Source: Combretum micranthum (taxonomy: Eukaryota; Streptophyta; Magnoliopsida; Myrtales; Combretaceae). From it: 64,000 bases of DNA. Positions within the stretch are counted from its first letter, which is position 1; every line of letters starts with the position of its first letter. Where the stretch lies: assembly GCA_024138025.1 (NCBI GenBank), contig JAMXBD010001244.1, positions 124,001 through 188,000 on the forward strand. Reading direction: 5' to 3'. Positions 48,803 through 59,048 of this stretch are shown here, piece by piece. The translations under genes were made by a program, and so were the position numbers. Under the pieces are notes generated by a model. It did not search any database. It was not told the origin of the DNA and saw only the letters and a program-made list of their open reading frames with translations.

Positions 48803-50685
48803 TGTAATGCCCTAATCTGATGGCATTATAACTCGCACGTGTTCTCAACATAGAGGATAGGCTAAGGCTATGAAATACTAATCCACAAATAATCATAAAA
48901 TAATCTCCAATACTTACAAATAATAAAAGGGAACCTGTTTAAAATACTTTCAATAATAAAACATCAAAATAACCTCATTGGCATAAACATAGCAACATAG
49001 TCCAATCTTATAACATTTCAAAAAGTATATAAAATTACTATCTCACAAACAAAAACTGTTTACAACTCCAAATTCTCAATTAGCTATATCAGATCCAACG
49101 CATGTTTAAAAGTCGGCAAGATAATTGGTCACTATTGTCCTCCTCGTAGTTCACAATGAATAAATCCAGATAAATCATTATAAAACTTGATATTACCTGT
49201 TCTGAAAAGATAAAAGAAGGAGAAAATTTTGGCCTAATACGCCAAAACAAAAACTGGATAAGCACACGTCATTCATAATCTATACAACCTTTCTATGCAG
49301 CAGAATAATTTACTATCTTTGATTAGCGAGGAAACAACATAGTCTATTAACCATTTGCAATAGTCCTAAACTAGAGTAACTCATGACTCCATAAAACAAT
49401 TTCTATAAAATAGTTTGATATATATATATATATATATATTGGTGTTGGATGCGATCTACCCACCTGATGCCATCATTGCACCATCCTAAACTACTGAAAT
49501 CATTTCTATGCGTAAGTTTACTCAGGATAATCTCACACATAGATCATCAAGGTACCAGCGTTAGCATCACAGTCTGCTTGATCTTTACTAATAGTAGCCA
49601 ATCACAAACAACAAGCAAAATATAATTAAAAGCCAAATATAATTAGATCAATTTATCGATTCGAATCCTACAAGCACATATAACAAGCAAGGAATGGTCG
49701 TACTTGCATTAATATCAAGGAACAGAACTCTAATTCACCAAGATCCTGATCACATAAATAAAGCAGGTTTCAATATATATTTTCATAACATAAACCTAAT
49801 CCAAATTTCACCTAAAACCCGAATCCTAAAATAACCATAAATCCACACCTTTCCCTTGATTGAAATGCAAAATTTATCCAATAGAACCAATCTCCTCAAA
49901 AGTTTCTCCAAACCCTAGAATTCCATTTAATACCAAATAGACCAAAAATTATAACATGATATCATATAAGCTAAGAATATACCAACTTACCTATAATTGA
50001 GTCTCAATTCCTCTTGATCACCAAAAATCTAATCTCCAATAAATCTAGGCATTTCTTCAATCTCTCCTTCAAAACTAATAGAAAAACCCTAAGGAAATAG
50101 ATAAATCTTATAATTTCTATAGAAAAGACAAAGTTTCGATTACCTTAATTTGATCTTCTAAATCTCCTTGGTTGCTATGAAACACTTAGAGAGATGATTT
50201 CTAGGTTTAGCAGTGCTTTTGAGAAGGAAACACTAAGATAGGATAAAAGAAACTCGTGGAAAACTCTGTGTCTTCTAAACACATACGCTGGCAGTTTTCA
50301 ACGTACACAGCGGTGTAAATCAAAGGTCAGCGGCACAAACGTAAAGGCTAGTGGCCATTTCATTTTGGGTCATTTTTCTTTTACACATACGCCATATGTA
50401 TGCCAGCGGTGTAAGGTCCAAAGTAAGTGGCGAACTTAATTCTGATCAATTTCCTTCATTCTAACATTGGCTTCACTACCTAAGCCACATAACATACATT
50501 GGCTGTGCTGAATCCTATACTGGCGGTGTACTAGCCGGTGTTCAATTGAGAAATTCCATCTTCCATCATGTGTTTTTCATGTGATCAAACACAAATTTAC
50601 TTTAGATTTTGGCCATATAGTCCTTTTATTTTATATCAATTGACACTTTTACCCTTTTTTATAAATTATTTACTTGTATATTATA
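48803..50685 (-). mobile_element. Tekay-like solo LTR in element E(b)
   Basis: A 1883-bp LTR on the minus strand of the same family as the LTRs of the element at 52378. Its 3' end complement TGTAATGCCCTAA is at 48803, and its start TATAATATACAAGTAAA (decayed TGTAA) is at 50685. It lies inside the E ORF: TCAAG (48798-48802) flanks one side and CAAG (50686-50689) the other. The E(a) copy shows the uninterrupted sequence at about 27325-27350. A CCGGC/GCCAGC motif cluster lies at 50280-50545, and a TA microsatellite at 49421-49439. Confidence 0.85.
48805..48828 (-). other. Terminal hairpin of the Tekay-like solo LTR
   Basis: TAATGCC (48805-48811) and GGCATTA (48822-48828) form a perfect 7-bp stem at the LTR end. 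The 5' LTR at 54240-54267 has the same pair with one change. Confidence 0.65.
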
Positions 50686-50689
50686 CAAG

Positions 50690-51525
50690 GGTGAGAGTAC
50701 TAGGGAAAGGATTAAGATATAACACATCAATCTCCTCACATTCGTCCCTTTCTTTAGTAGACTCTAACCCATCTTCATGATTGTTTAGATCTACCCTATG
50801 ATCCACAAATTCATTTTTCTTCTCCACTAACTCATCCTTCATTTTGTTGCCTCCTCAAGTTTTATATTTGGGTCATTTTCTCCTGATGCATAAAAAGGAC
50901 TTGTAATTATCTCCTTATTTACTCCCTCATGTCTCCCAAGAGTTTCTAAAGATTCAATTAACCTAAATACCCACTCTTGAGATGGTCTTAGAAGAGTGAT
51001 CAATTCTTCCAAGCTTATGAGTTTGTAAAGAATAGGAGAATAAACATTCCATGATTCTAATTCAAAATGTACTCGAATCATGTTAACAAATGAATCTAAT
51101 TTGTCGTATATTGTCTTGATGATCCATTCCAACATGGATTTTGCTTGAGGATCTTCATTAGTATAGCTCAAGGAAGAGGATAATATAGTCAATGTAGCTT
51201 GAGCATGGTCGTACTGTGAGGTTTGAGAATAATGTGGGACAAGTGTCTTACTTTGACATTCAAAGGCTAAATGTGTACTACCATACTCCCTATAAATCAT
51301 ATCATCAAGAGTCATAGGGTCAATATTTGGAAACATTTGATAAGAAGTAATAGGGAAGAATGTATTTGTATAAAATGAGTTAGAAGGATAATAATATGGA
51401 TTAGGGCATTTATAAGTCTCATGATCACCTCCACAATATAAATACAAAAATCCCATGCAATTCATACAACCCCAAAACTCAAGAACATAATCAATGAAAT
51501 GAATAACCCTAAAAACCAAAAAAAT
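50690..51525 (-). pseudogene. E(b) ORF: zinc-knuckle gag-like protein, N-terminal part
   Basis: An open minus-strand frame of 226 codons (50839-51519) starts about 55 bases after the PBS. Residues 27-45 hold the knuckle YLYCGGDHETYKCPNPYYY, in which the first Cys has become Tyr (TGT to TAT). Then follow PNIDPMTLDDMIYREYG, SSLSYTNEDPQAKSMLEWII, YKLISLEELITLLRPSQEWV and FRLIESLETLGRHEGVNKEI, each matching E(a) with a few changes. After codon 226 the frame shifts and continues with KDELVEKKNEFVDHRVD and YLNPFPST to the solo LTR. The agreement at protein level between copies suggests the ORF was once translated. Function beyond nucleic-acid binding unknown. Confidence 0.7.
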
Positions 51526-51575
51526 GAAAAAATAGCTAAAGTAGCAGCTACTTAGGCTTTCCTCATGATGTCAAA

Positions 51576-51593
51576 TCCCCAGTCACGATGCCA
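51576..51593 (-). promoter_or_regulatory. Primer binding site of E(b)
   Basis: The minus strand reads TGGCATCGTGACTGGGGA, five nucleotides downstream of the LTR end and similar to the tRNA-Asp-type PBS TGGCGCCGTTGCCGGGGA (five differences, four of them C-to-T or G-to-A). Confidence 0.7.
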
Positions 51594-51598
51594 AAAAT

Positions 51599-52377
51599 TG
51601 ATTAAATACAGATTGCATCAAGAATAATAAAATAAAACCCGTTGTAATCCTACAATCTAGCAAAGGCAAAAGTGTCTATTTTGTAGTAGAGAAGTAAACA
51701 CAAGTGTTGTCATTAAGGATCTATGGGCAAGTACTAGTATTTCCCTTTTACTACTATCTAGCCTAAATTATCAAAGTGATTGTATTAATTCTAAATTACT
51801 AACTAAACTGATAACTAGCAAACCCTAACTAATGATATGAGCACTTTTCATGGTTTTTTAATTCAATCACAAACTATGCCCTTAGTTTTGATCCACCCTA
51901 ACACTTAATTCTTATGATAACAGTCAATTAATGATTAGTTAAGCCTTGAACTGCAAGGTTTCTTAATTAAACCAATTACTCTCTTCAAGTCAGTTGATTC
52001 CTAATCCTACATGAGATGGTAGGAATGTCTCTCTTCGCTAACACCAATGTAAAATTGCATGGATTTCATGAACACTAATTATAGATTGAATATTTATTGT
52101 AGAAATTCGAAGTCTTCCCATGTCTTAGTGAAACATGCAATTTTTTCATTCATTGATGATCTATCTTACTAGTTAAAATCTCTTTCTAACTAATAAGAAT
52201 CAAGCATCCAATAATCTTAGCCAAAAATTATCATAAGAACAATTAAGATCACATGAATAAATCTAAGACATAAACTTTTTCATTAATTAATAAAGATTCA
52301 GAACATGGGTTAAGGTTTCACAAAACATAGGGTATACAAATCTACTCTTCCATAGGGATAAACAATATGTAATACAC
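51599..52377 (-). repeat. 5' LTR of element E(b), partial
   Basis: It ends (minus strand) ...TGTATTTAATCA at 51599 and matches the 3' LTR 41228-41990 with few differences. It is interrupted at 52377 by the Tekay-like element; the flank CAATA (52373-52377) should recur beyond the window. Confidence 0.85.
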
Positions 52378-52517
52378 AAATAAATAAATCATAGTGAAGG
52401 GTAGTAATGTAATGATATTGTTTTTTAAGAGGATGATTTTGTCTTTTGATAGTTGAAATTGAACCCGAGAAAGTTGTTTGCAAAGAACATGAATGGGAGG
52501 AATTAGACCGGCTATAA

Positions 52518-52577
52518 GCTACCAGCTTTGGTGTATAAGGCTGCCAGCTTTAGTGTACAAGGCTGCCAGCTTTTATT
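52518..52577 (+). repeat. 22-bp tandem repeat in U3
   Basis: GCTACCAGC, GCTGCCAGC and GCTGCCAGC start at 52518, 52540 and 52562, a 22-bp period. The 3' LTR (59205-59235) has one unit fewer. Confidence 0.8.
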
Positions 52578-52830
52578 GGAGCATCGTCGGCCTTATGTTA
52601 GCTTTAGAGTTTTGGAGAGTTTGCAAGAAATTAGTGAATGAAGGCGGTGTATAACATCAGACTAAAGGTCACCGGCATATGTATTCAAAGACGCCAATGT
52701 AGCATGGAAAGCGGCCGGTTTTCTGCCGGCTTAAAATGCAAAATCTTGTTTCCTTAAATCTAAGCCGCCCCCAAGCCTATATTCGTACGAAAAATAACAT
52801 CCTTTCTTTTGGTGCTAGGGTTTCTCAATC

Positions 52831-52840
52831 TTTATATGAG
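52831..52840 (+). promoter_or_regulatory. TATA-like box of the Tekay-like 5' LTR
   Basis: TTTATATGAG; the 3' LTR has the better version TTTATATAAG (TATATAA at 59514-59520). It lies about 70 bases downstream of the end of the CCGGC cluster. Confidence 0.55.
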
Positions 52841-54276
52841 TCCCCTAGGTCTTTAGTTCTTCCTTACTTACATCTCTTCCTAAGAAATTATAGGTAAGAA
52901 TTTCCTTTCAAATCTCTTTAGGATAAAATTTTAGTAGATGTTGTTTTCAATTGGTTTTGTGAGGAATCAAGTGCTTGGATACAAACCCTAGGTGTTGTGG
53001 AGTTATGATTTCTTGGTGATTGAGAAGAACTGAAAATCTCATCCTAGGTAAGGTATGAATTTATTTCATCTTTGAGGAATCATAGAAATAATCTTTTCTG
53101 AATTATGGTATATGTTATGTTATGAAGGGATTTCTAGGGTTTTGGTGAACTTTAGAGAAATTATTTTCTAATGGAAATTTCGGTTAACATACCTATTGCG
53201 AAGATTTGTGTACAAACCTAGATCTTAGTTCTTGTTAGATTAGGGTTTGGTTTATCTTGAGCTTTGATTATGAATATAGTTATGTTGAGATGGTTTTGTT
53301 TATTTGATCAAGGTTCTGTTGATATTAGGGTTTTGTGAAAAAGCTTGTACAGGTACGACCTTACCATGCTTGGTCTTTGTTCTTGTAGGATTAGAATGGT
53401 AAATTGACCTAATTCTATTCAGTATATAATTGAATGTGTGTTGTTTGTGTTTGACTTTGGTTAGTAAAGACCACGTAAAGTATGATGCTAATGAGGCGTC
53501 CTAATGATCCTTGAGTGCCATTGTCCCTAGTGGAGTTGCACTTTGAGATGATTCTGGTAGTTTAGGAGTAGTGAGAGTACCACACCTGAGTGTTTGGGAG
53601 ATTCTCAGCACCATATATGTATAATTACCTATTTTTCTATATTGGTTGTTTTAAGGAGTCCTGAGATACTCCACGTTTGGGGTTAGGCGTGAATGGCCTC
53701 AGATTATGTGGTTTGCTTGGCTAATTTGAAGATAATAATTTGTGTTTGTTGCATTAGTTTCTAAGTTGTATGTAGTATTGCTTATTGCTTGTTCATGTGC
53801 ATATGTTTTCAATTTGGCGTACTAGACGTTTTTGCTTACCCCTTTATCTTTTTCAGGAACATGTGAAGATCAGATAGTTTATGATATATCTGGATCTGAT
53901 GTATATGTGGACTACGGAAAGACGTCAGTAGACCTGATTATCCTGCAGATCTCTAGATTTATTTGGGATGATTGTGAATAGATGGAACTATGAAAAGTTG
54001 TTTTCAAAACTTTTGTTTGATTTACGAAATTTTTAAAAGATCTTTATTTGAGTTTAATTGTAGCAGTTTCGCTTTGGTTTATGCCAACTAGATAGTTATG
54101 AGGATTATTTTAGTTTTATGACATTTATTTTTAAAGTATCCTTATTTTGAGAGATTTAAAGATATATGTTTTTTATTATTGGTGGTTTAGAGTTTTTAAT
54201 AACTTTAGCGTATTCTTTACAAGTGAGAACACGTAGCGGATTATAATGCCTTTAGGTTAGGGCGTTACTGCTTAAT

Positions 54277-54289
54277 TGGTATCTGAGCA
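54277..54289 (+). promoter_or_regulatory. Primer binding site (initiator tRNA-Met type)
   Basis: TGGTATCTGAGCA, one mismatch to the TGGTATCAGAGC used by most plant chromoviruses, seven bases after the LTR end. Confidence 0.8.
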
Positions 54290-54477
54290 ATAGATTTTTT
54301 ATCTCATTAGATTTTGGTTATGAACTCCTTAAGACGGTGAGAAGTAATGAGAATGGTAGAAAATTGTGGGATATTTATTTTTTAGTAAGTTGTTTTATCA
54401 TCCTAAAGCTTTTTGTAGTGTTATGATCTTTTAATGTTTCTATCTAATCTCATAGATGCTGTGTTATTCTTGTTAGA

Positions 54478-55640
54478 ATGCCTCTACGAAGAAAAGCCCC
54501 TGATGCTGGTTCCTTCAGGACTTGTGAGGAATAATCACAAAAGAACCAGCCACCCTTGAATCCAGTGCCTGAAGATTTACCCCTGCTACCATCACTCTAC
54601 TTGTAGGACAACAGGTGCTAGTTAATGTTGTCAAGTTGATGCAAGCTGTAAATGCTCTTTCAGGAGTAGTTATTCAACAGAAACAGAATATGAGAAATTA
54701 TATGCAAGTGATTCAAGTTAATGTTGAAACTGAGAGATAGGAGACCCAGAGGCTGAATAGCAATGGAGGCAATGGAGCTAGGCATGTTGATGTCCTAAGT
54801 TTGAACAAGTTTGTGGATCTAGTCTACAAGTTTGAGCCTACGCCTAGGAGGCCTTTGGATGCTCAATTATGGATGGAGGAGGTTGAGAGACTTTAGTTGC
54901 CTTAGATTCCAGAACATAAGAAGGTGGAGTATGCCTCCTAATTGTCGAATGGGAGGGCAAACAATTGGTGGCTGAGCACCAAGAGGCATATGCTGGAGTG
55001 ATCACTTGGGATACATTCCAGCAGGCTTTCTATAGAGAGTTTTTTCCCTAATAGTGTTAAGCAGAAGATGCTCTAGAAGTACTACACTCTACAACAAGGA
55101 AAGATGACTGTGGAGGAGTATGAGGTTGAGCTTCACCAATTGATGAGATTCCTACCTGACCACTTGAAGGAGAGCAAAGAGGCTAAGGTTAGCAGGTTCA
55201 TCACTGGGTTGGAGCCTAAAATCCAGTATCAAGTGAACTTGATGGACCTGATCAATTATTATGTTATGGCCAATAAGGCCAAGACTGTGGAACAAGGATT
55301 GAATAGGATGAAGAGTCGTGAACCGCAGAGGGTATAGATCATTTGGGGAAGAGGCCAGTTGCTAGTGTTTCTACCCAGGATAGTGGAAAGAGACCACTTA
55401 CCCAGCAAGTTAGATCAAAGTTCTAATAAAAGATGTTTTAGGTGTTAGGGACTCCATGAAGTCAAGGATTACAAGTGGCCCGAGAATGCTTGCTTCACTT
55501 GTGGGAAAATTGGACATAGTCATAAGTTATGCATTGAGAAAGCTGTGATTCCACAGGTGTTTTGCTTTAAATGTGGACAAACAGGACACAGGGCCATAGA
55601 ATGCAAGGAGATTGGAAAGCAAGTAGTTCCAAGTGTTCAT
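54478..55640 (+). pseudogene. Tekay-like gag remnant
   Basis: ATG at 54478 opens MPLRRKAPDAGSFRTCEE and then a stop. Downstream the gag core survives at 55104-55337: MTVEEYEVELHQLMRFLPDH, LKESKEAKVSRFITGLEPKI and QYQVNLMDLINYYVMANKA. It is followed by three zinc knuckles: a decayed one at about 55433-55480 (CFRC-stop-GLHEV..YKW, last Cys now Trp), C-F-T-C-GKIGHSHKLC at 55491-55532, and C-F-K-C-GQTGHRAIEC at 55563-55604. The knuckles bind nucleic acid during particle assembly. gag core and knuckles are in one frame; the start codon is in another. Confidence 0.85.
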
Positions 55641-55656
55641 ATAGGCCGAGCTTTGG

Positions 55657-56412
55657 GTGGCCAAGGATAAAGAACATCAGCTAAAGTATATGCTTTTCGG
55701 CATAGACACCTCCAGTGTAGGCACAGTTACAAGTGTGTTCTACATTTCTCTGCATAGTACATATGTTCCTTTTGACTTGAGTGCAAGCTTTTCATGTATA
55801 TCTAATTCTTTTGTATCTGTGTGTGGTATGAATGTTGAGCATATGTCTGGATGTTTATCTGTAAATACTCCTTTAAGGAGTGGAGCTTTGTTGGATAGGA
55901 TTTGTAGGGAGTTTGATATAGAGATAGAGGGTAGACATTTCTATGCAAATATAGTAGTTTTTGATATATTGGATTTTGATATCATCTTTAGAGTAGATTG
56001 GTTGGCGAAATACCATGCTAAGATTGATTGTCACAACTTGGTCATGGAGTTTGACTTACCAAATGGAGATCAATTTGTACATAAGCTAGATGTACAAAGA
56101 CCACCAGTTTTGCCCACATATGAGTTATGGGAAATGTCAATGTTAGCAATGGCACCTATGACTATTGGAGATAGATTAAAGAAAGACCTTGCCAGGATAC
56201 CGGTTGTAAGAGAATATATTGATGTTTTTCTAGAGGATCTATTGGGATTACCACCAGAGAGAGAAGTAAAGTTGTGTATTGATTTGGTGCCAAGTACTTT
56301 ACCTAAGTCTAAAGCATTATATCGTATGGCTCCAATGGAACTAGCAGAGTTAAAGGTTCAATTAGAAGAATTGCTTAAGAAGAAGTTCATTAGACCGAGT
56401 GTATCACCCTGA
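55657..56412 (+). pseudogene. Tekay-like protease and start of RT
   Basis: An open frame of 251 codons in a different frame from gag. Residues 35-50 correspond to the protease active site, normally D-S-G-A-S, here D40-L-S-A-S, so the motif is destroyed. Residues 95-125 (FYANIVVFDILDFDIIF, RVDWLAKYHAKIDC) match the end of protease. Residues 185-251 begin RT: REYIDVFLEDLLGLPPEREV, KLCIDLVPSTLPKSKALYRM and AELKVQLEELLKKKFIRPSV. It ends in a TGA where RT normally has SPWGAP; here SP-stop-RAP, a TGG-to-TGA change. Confidence 0.85.
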
Positions 56413-57030
56413 AGAGCCCCAGCGTTATTCGTGAAGAAGAAGGATGGGAGCATGAGGTTGTATATTGACTATAGAGAGTTAAACCAAGTGACGATCAAGA
56501 ACAAGTACCCATTGCCAAGAATAGATTATTTGTTTGATTAGATGGCAGGAGCACGAGTATTTTCAAAGACTGATCTGAGATCAAGATATCACCAGCTACG
56601 ATTTAAGGTTGACGACATTCAAAAGCCGCTTTTAGGACCATGTATGGACATTATGAATTTGTTGTCATGCCTTTTGGTCTTATGAACGCACTAGCAGTTT
56701 TCATGGATTTAATGAATAGAGTTTGCCAAGATTATCTGGACTTGTTTATAGTGGTATTTATTGATGATGTGCTAGTATTCTCTAAGTCAAAAGAAGAACA
56801 TAAAGAACATCTAAGGTTAGTGTTGACTAGACTGCAAGAGGAAAAGTTGTATGCCAAGTTCACAAAGTGTGAGTTTTGGTTAGAACAAGTGTCTGTCTTA
56901 GGACATATTGTGGATGGAAATGGGATTTCAGTGGATCTTGAGAAAGTGAAAGCAGTAGTAGAATGGCCAAGACCGAAGAACATGTTAGAGATTAGAAGTT
57001 TTCTAAGAATGGTAAGATATTACAGATGAT
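56413..57030 (+). pseudogene. Tekay-like reverse transcriptase core
   Basis: After the stop the frame continues [39 protein letters not shown] and (stop) MAGARVFSKTDLRSRYHQLR. A small frame shift near 56630 is followed by an open part (56640-57029) with [20 protein letters not shown] and, at its residues 40-50, the catalytic [11 protein letters not shown] (normally FIDDILVYS). It then has [39 protein letters not shown] and a stop in place of Arg. Both metal-binding Asp of the DD pair remain. Confidence 0.9.
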
Positions 57031-57535
57031 TTATTGAAGATATTTCCAAGATTGCAGGTCCATTAACCCTATTAACACAGCAAGGGGTGAAGTATGTTTA
57101 GGACAAAGATTGTGAGAATAGCTTCTAGTAGTTAAAGGACAAACTGGTATTGGCTTCAGTGCTAGCTCTATCAGTGAGTAGCAAAGAATATTCTACTTAC
57201 AATGATGCCTCTATTCAAGATTTAGGTTGTGTTTTTATACAAGGAGGTAGGGTTATAGCATACGCCTCAAGACAACTAAAGCCCTATGAATGGAATTATC
57301 TTACGCATGATTTAGAATTGGCAGCAATAGTTCATGCTTTGAAGTTTTGGAGACATTACTTATATGGAGAAAGATGCAAAATAGTTACAAATCACAAGAG
57401 TTTGAAGTACATCTTTACCTAAAGAAAGTTAAACATGAGGCAAAGGAGATGGTTGGAGCTTATTAAAGACTATGATGTAGATATCTAGTATCATCATGAG
57501 AAGGCAAATGTTGTTGCAAATGCCTTAAGTAGGAA
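57031..57535 (+). pseudogene. Tekay-like RNase H remnant
   Basis: The open part 57150-57422 reads [60 protein letters not shown] and [16 protein letters not shown]. The first Asp (YNDAS) and the Glu (LELAA) of the active site are kept, but TDHKS has become TNHKS, an Asp-to-Asn loss from one G-to-A change. Downstream, RKLNMRQRRWLELIKDYDVD and a decayed HPGKAN motif lead into integrase. Confidence 0.9.
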
Positions 57536-58680
57536 ACGAGTGGAGAATCTTACAACCATGATCACTTCTAAATGTTATCTGATAGAAGACATGAGGAAGC
57601 TTGAGTTAGAGATAGTGACCAGACGAGTAGGAGCAAGATTGGTAAATTTACATATTCAACTTACTCTTGTAGACAGAATCAAAGCGGAAAAAGTGGATGA
57701 TCCATATATAGAGGAGATAAGGAGAAGGATGGAAGTTGGTAGAGCACCTGAGTTTTATATTTATGAAAAGGTGTTATATGATACAAGGGAAGGTTATGCG
57801 TGCCAGAACAAGGAGATCTTGAGAAGGAATTGTTAAAAGAGGCATATTCTTCAGGTTATTCAATCCATCTTGAAGGCAACAAGATGTATCAAGATTTGAA
57901 AAACCTATATTAATGGAATAATATGAAGAAAGAGATAGCAGAGTATGTATCAAAGTGCTACACTTGTCAATTGATCAATATTGAGCATAAAAGACCGGTA
58001 GATGAACAGAAGCCTTTGCCAATACCTTAATGGAAGTGGAAACACATCACCATGGACTTCGTTACTACTCTACCTAGAACTAGAGAAACATTCGATTCAA
58101 TATGGGTGATTGTTGATAGACTTACCAAAGTAGGCCACTTCATACCGATAAGAACTAGGTATCGATTAGATCAGTTAGCAAAGTTGTATATTAAAGAGAT
58201 TATAAGGCTACAAGGAAAACTGGTATCTATAGTATCAGATCGAGACACCAAAATTTGTTGGAAGATTTTGGAAAAGTTTGCATCAAGCTTTAGGTACCAA
58301 AGTTGTTTTCAGCACAGCTTATCATCCTCAAATTGATAGACAATCTAAAAGGACTATTTAGATTCTAGAAGACATGTTAAGGGTATGTGTTATGGATTTC
58401 AAAGATAGTTGGGTTGAGCATTTGCCTTTGGTAGAGTTTGCGTATAACAACAGTTATCAAGCATCAATTGGGATGCCACCTTATGAAGCTTTGCATGGTA
58501 GGAAATGCCGATCACCGATTCATTGGGATGAAGTTGGTGAAAAACATATTTTGGGACCAAAATTGATGAAAGATGTTGATGACAAAGTTAGGTTGATCAA
58601 ACAAAGATTACAAACTGCCCAAAGTCGTCAAAAAAAGTTATGCTTGAGAGGCAAGTTGAATCCTAGATAAGTGGGACCAT
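57536..58680 (+). pseudogene. Tekay-like integrase remnant
   Basis: Open pieces at 57540-57836, 58052-58336 and 58374-58670. The zinc-binding region near 57920-57970 keeps MKKEIAEYVSKCYTCQLI. The core reads KHITMDFVTTLPRTRETFDS, IWVIVDRLTKVGHFIPIRTR and LQGKLVSIVSDRDTKICWK, with the first two catalytic Asp intact (MDFV, SDRD). The catalytic Glu of the usual GQSERT motif is now Lys (RQSKRT, about 58340), and a frame shift precedes it. The 58374 piece has EHLPLVEFAYNNSYQASIGM, PPYEALHGRKCRSPIHWDEV and the end of the domain. Confidence 0.9.
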
Positions 58681-58975
58681 ATGAAATTTTGGAAAGGATA
58701 GGCGATTTGGCTTACAAGTTAGCTTTATTGCCTAGTTTGGAAGGAGTGAACATGTTCCACGTATCTATGTTGTGAAAATATGTGAAGGATCTGGATCAGA
58801 TAGTGGCATTAGAGCCGTTAGAAGTACGACAAAATCTTACAACAATTAAAAAGCCATTAAAGATTATTGATACCAAGGAGAAGATCTTGAGAAGAAGAGT
58901 GATCAAATATGTCAAGGTCCAATGGATAAATTAGTCGGAACAAGAAGCAACTTAGGACTAGAGGAGGAAACGAGA
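58670..58975 (+). pseudogene. Integrase GPY/F module and chromodomain
   Basis: After a stop the frame reads VGPYEILERIGDLAYKLALL, PSLEGVNMFHVSML (the GPY/F module). Then comes VALEPLEVRQNLTTIKKPLK, IIDTKEKILRRRVIKYVKVQ and W, followed by decayed SEQEAT. The last part fits the divergent chromodomain of Tekay-clade integrases, thought to guide integration to particular chromatin. Stops replace Trp at several points (58930-58965). Confidence 0.8.
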
Positions 58976-59035
58976 TCAAAGTACCCCAAGCTATTCATTG
59001 AATTAGGTAACTTTTGAGGACAAAAGTTTCTCTTT

Positions 59036-59048
59036 AGGAGGAGAAAGA
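59036..59048 (+). promoter_or_regulatory. Polypurine tract of the Tekay-like element
   Basis: AGGAGGAGAAAGA immediately before the 3' LTR start TGTAATATAC; the primer for plus-strand DNA synthesis. Confidence 0.85.

Larger units (their letters stand above)
41228..52377 (-). mobile_element. Element E(b), non-autonomous LTR element
   Basis: The second copy of family E, minus strand: 3' LTR 41228-42559, internal region 42560-51598, PBS 51576-51593, 5' LTR from 51599 onward, cut at 52377 by the Tekay-like element and expected to resume beyond the window. Taking out LX copy 5 and the Tekay-like solo LTR leaves about 3.6 kb of internal DNA with one decayed ORF and no pol, matching E(a). Left flank is ACTAG (41223-41227). 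Confidence 0.8.
52378..54269 (+). repeat. 5' LTR of the Tekay-like element
   Basis: A 1892-bp LTR starting TGTAATACACAAATAAATAA and ending TTAGGGCGTTACT (final A decayed). U3 contains a CCGGC/GCCAGC cluster (52508-52760) with a 22-bp tandem repeat; TATA-like TTTATATGAG at 52831-52840; GTAAG donor-like sites at 52894 and 53048. The matching 3' LTR is at 59049-59746 plus 63484-64000. Confidence 0.9.
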
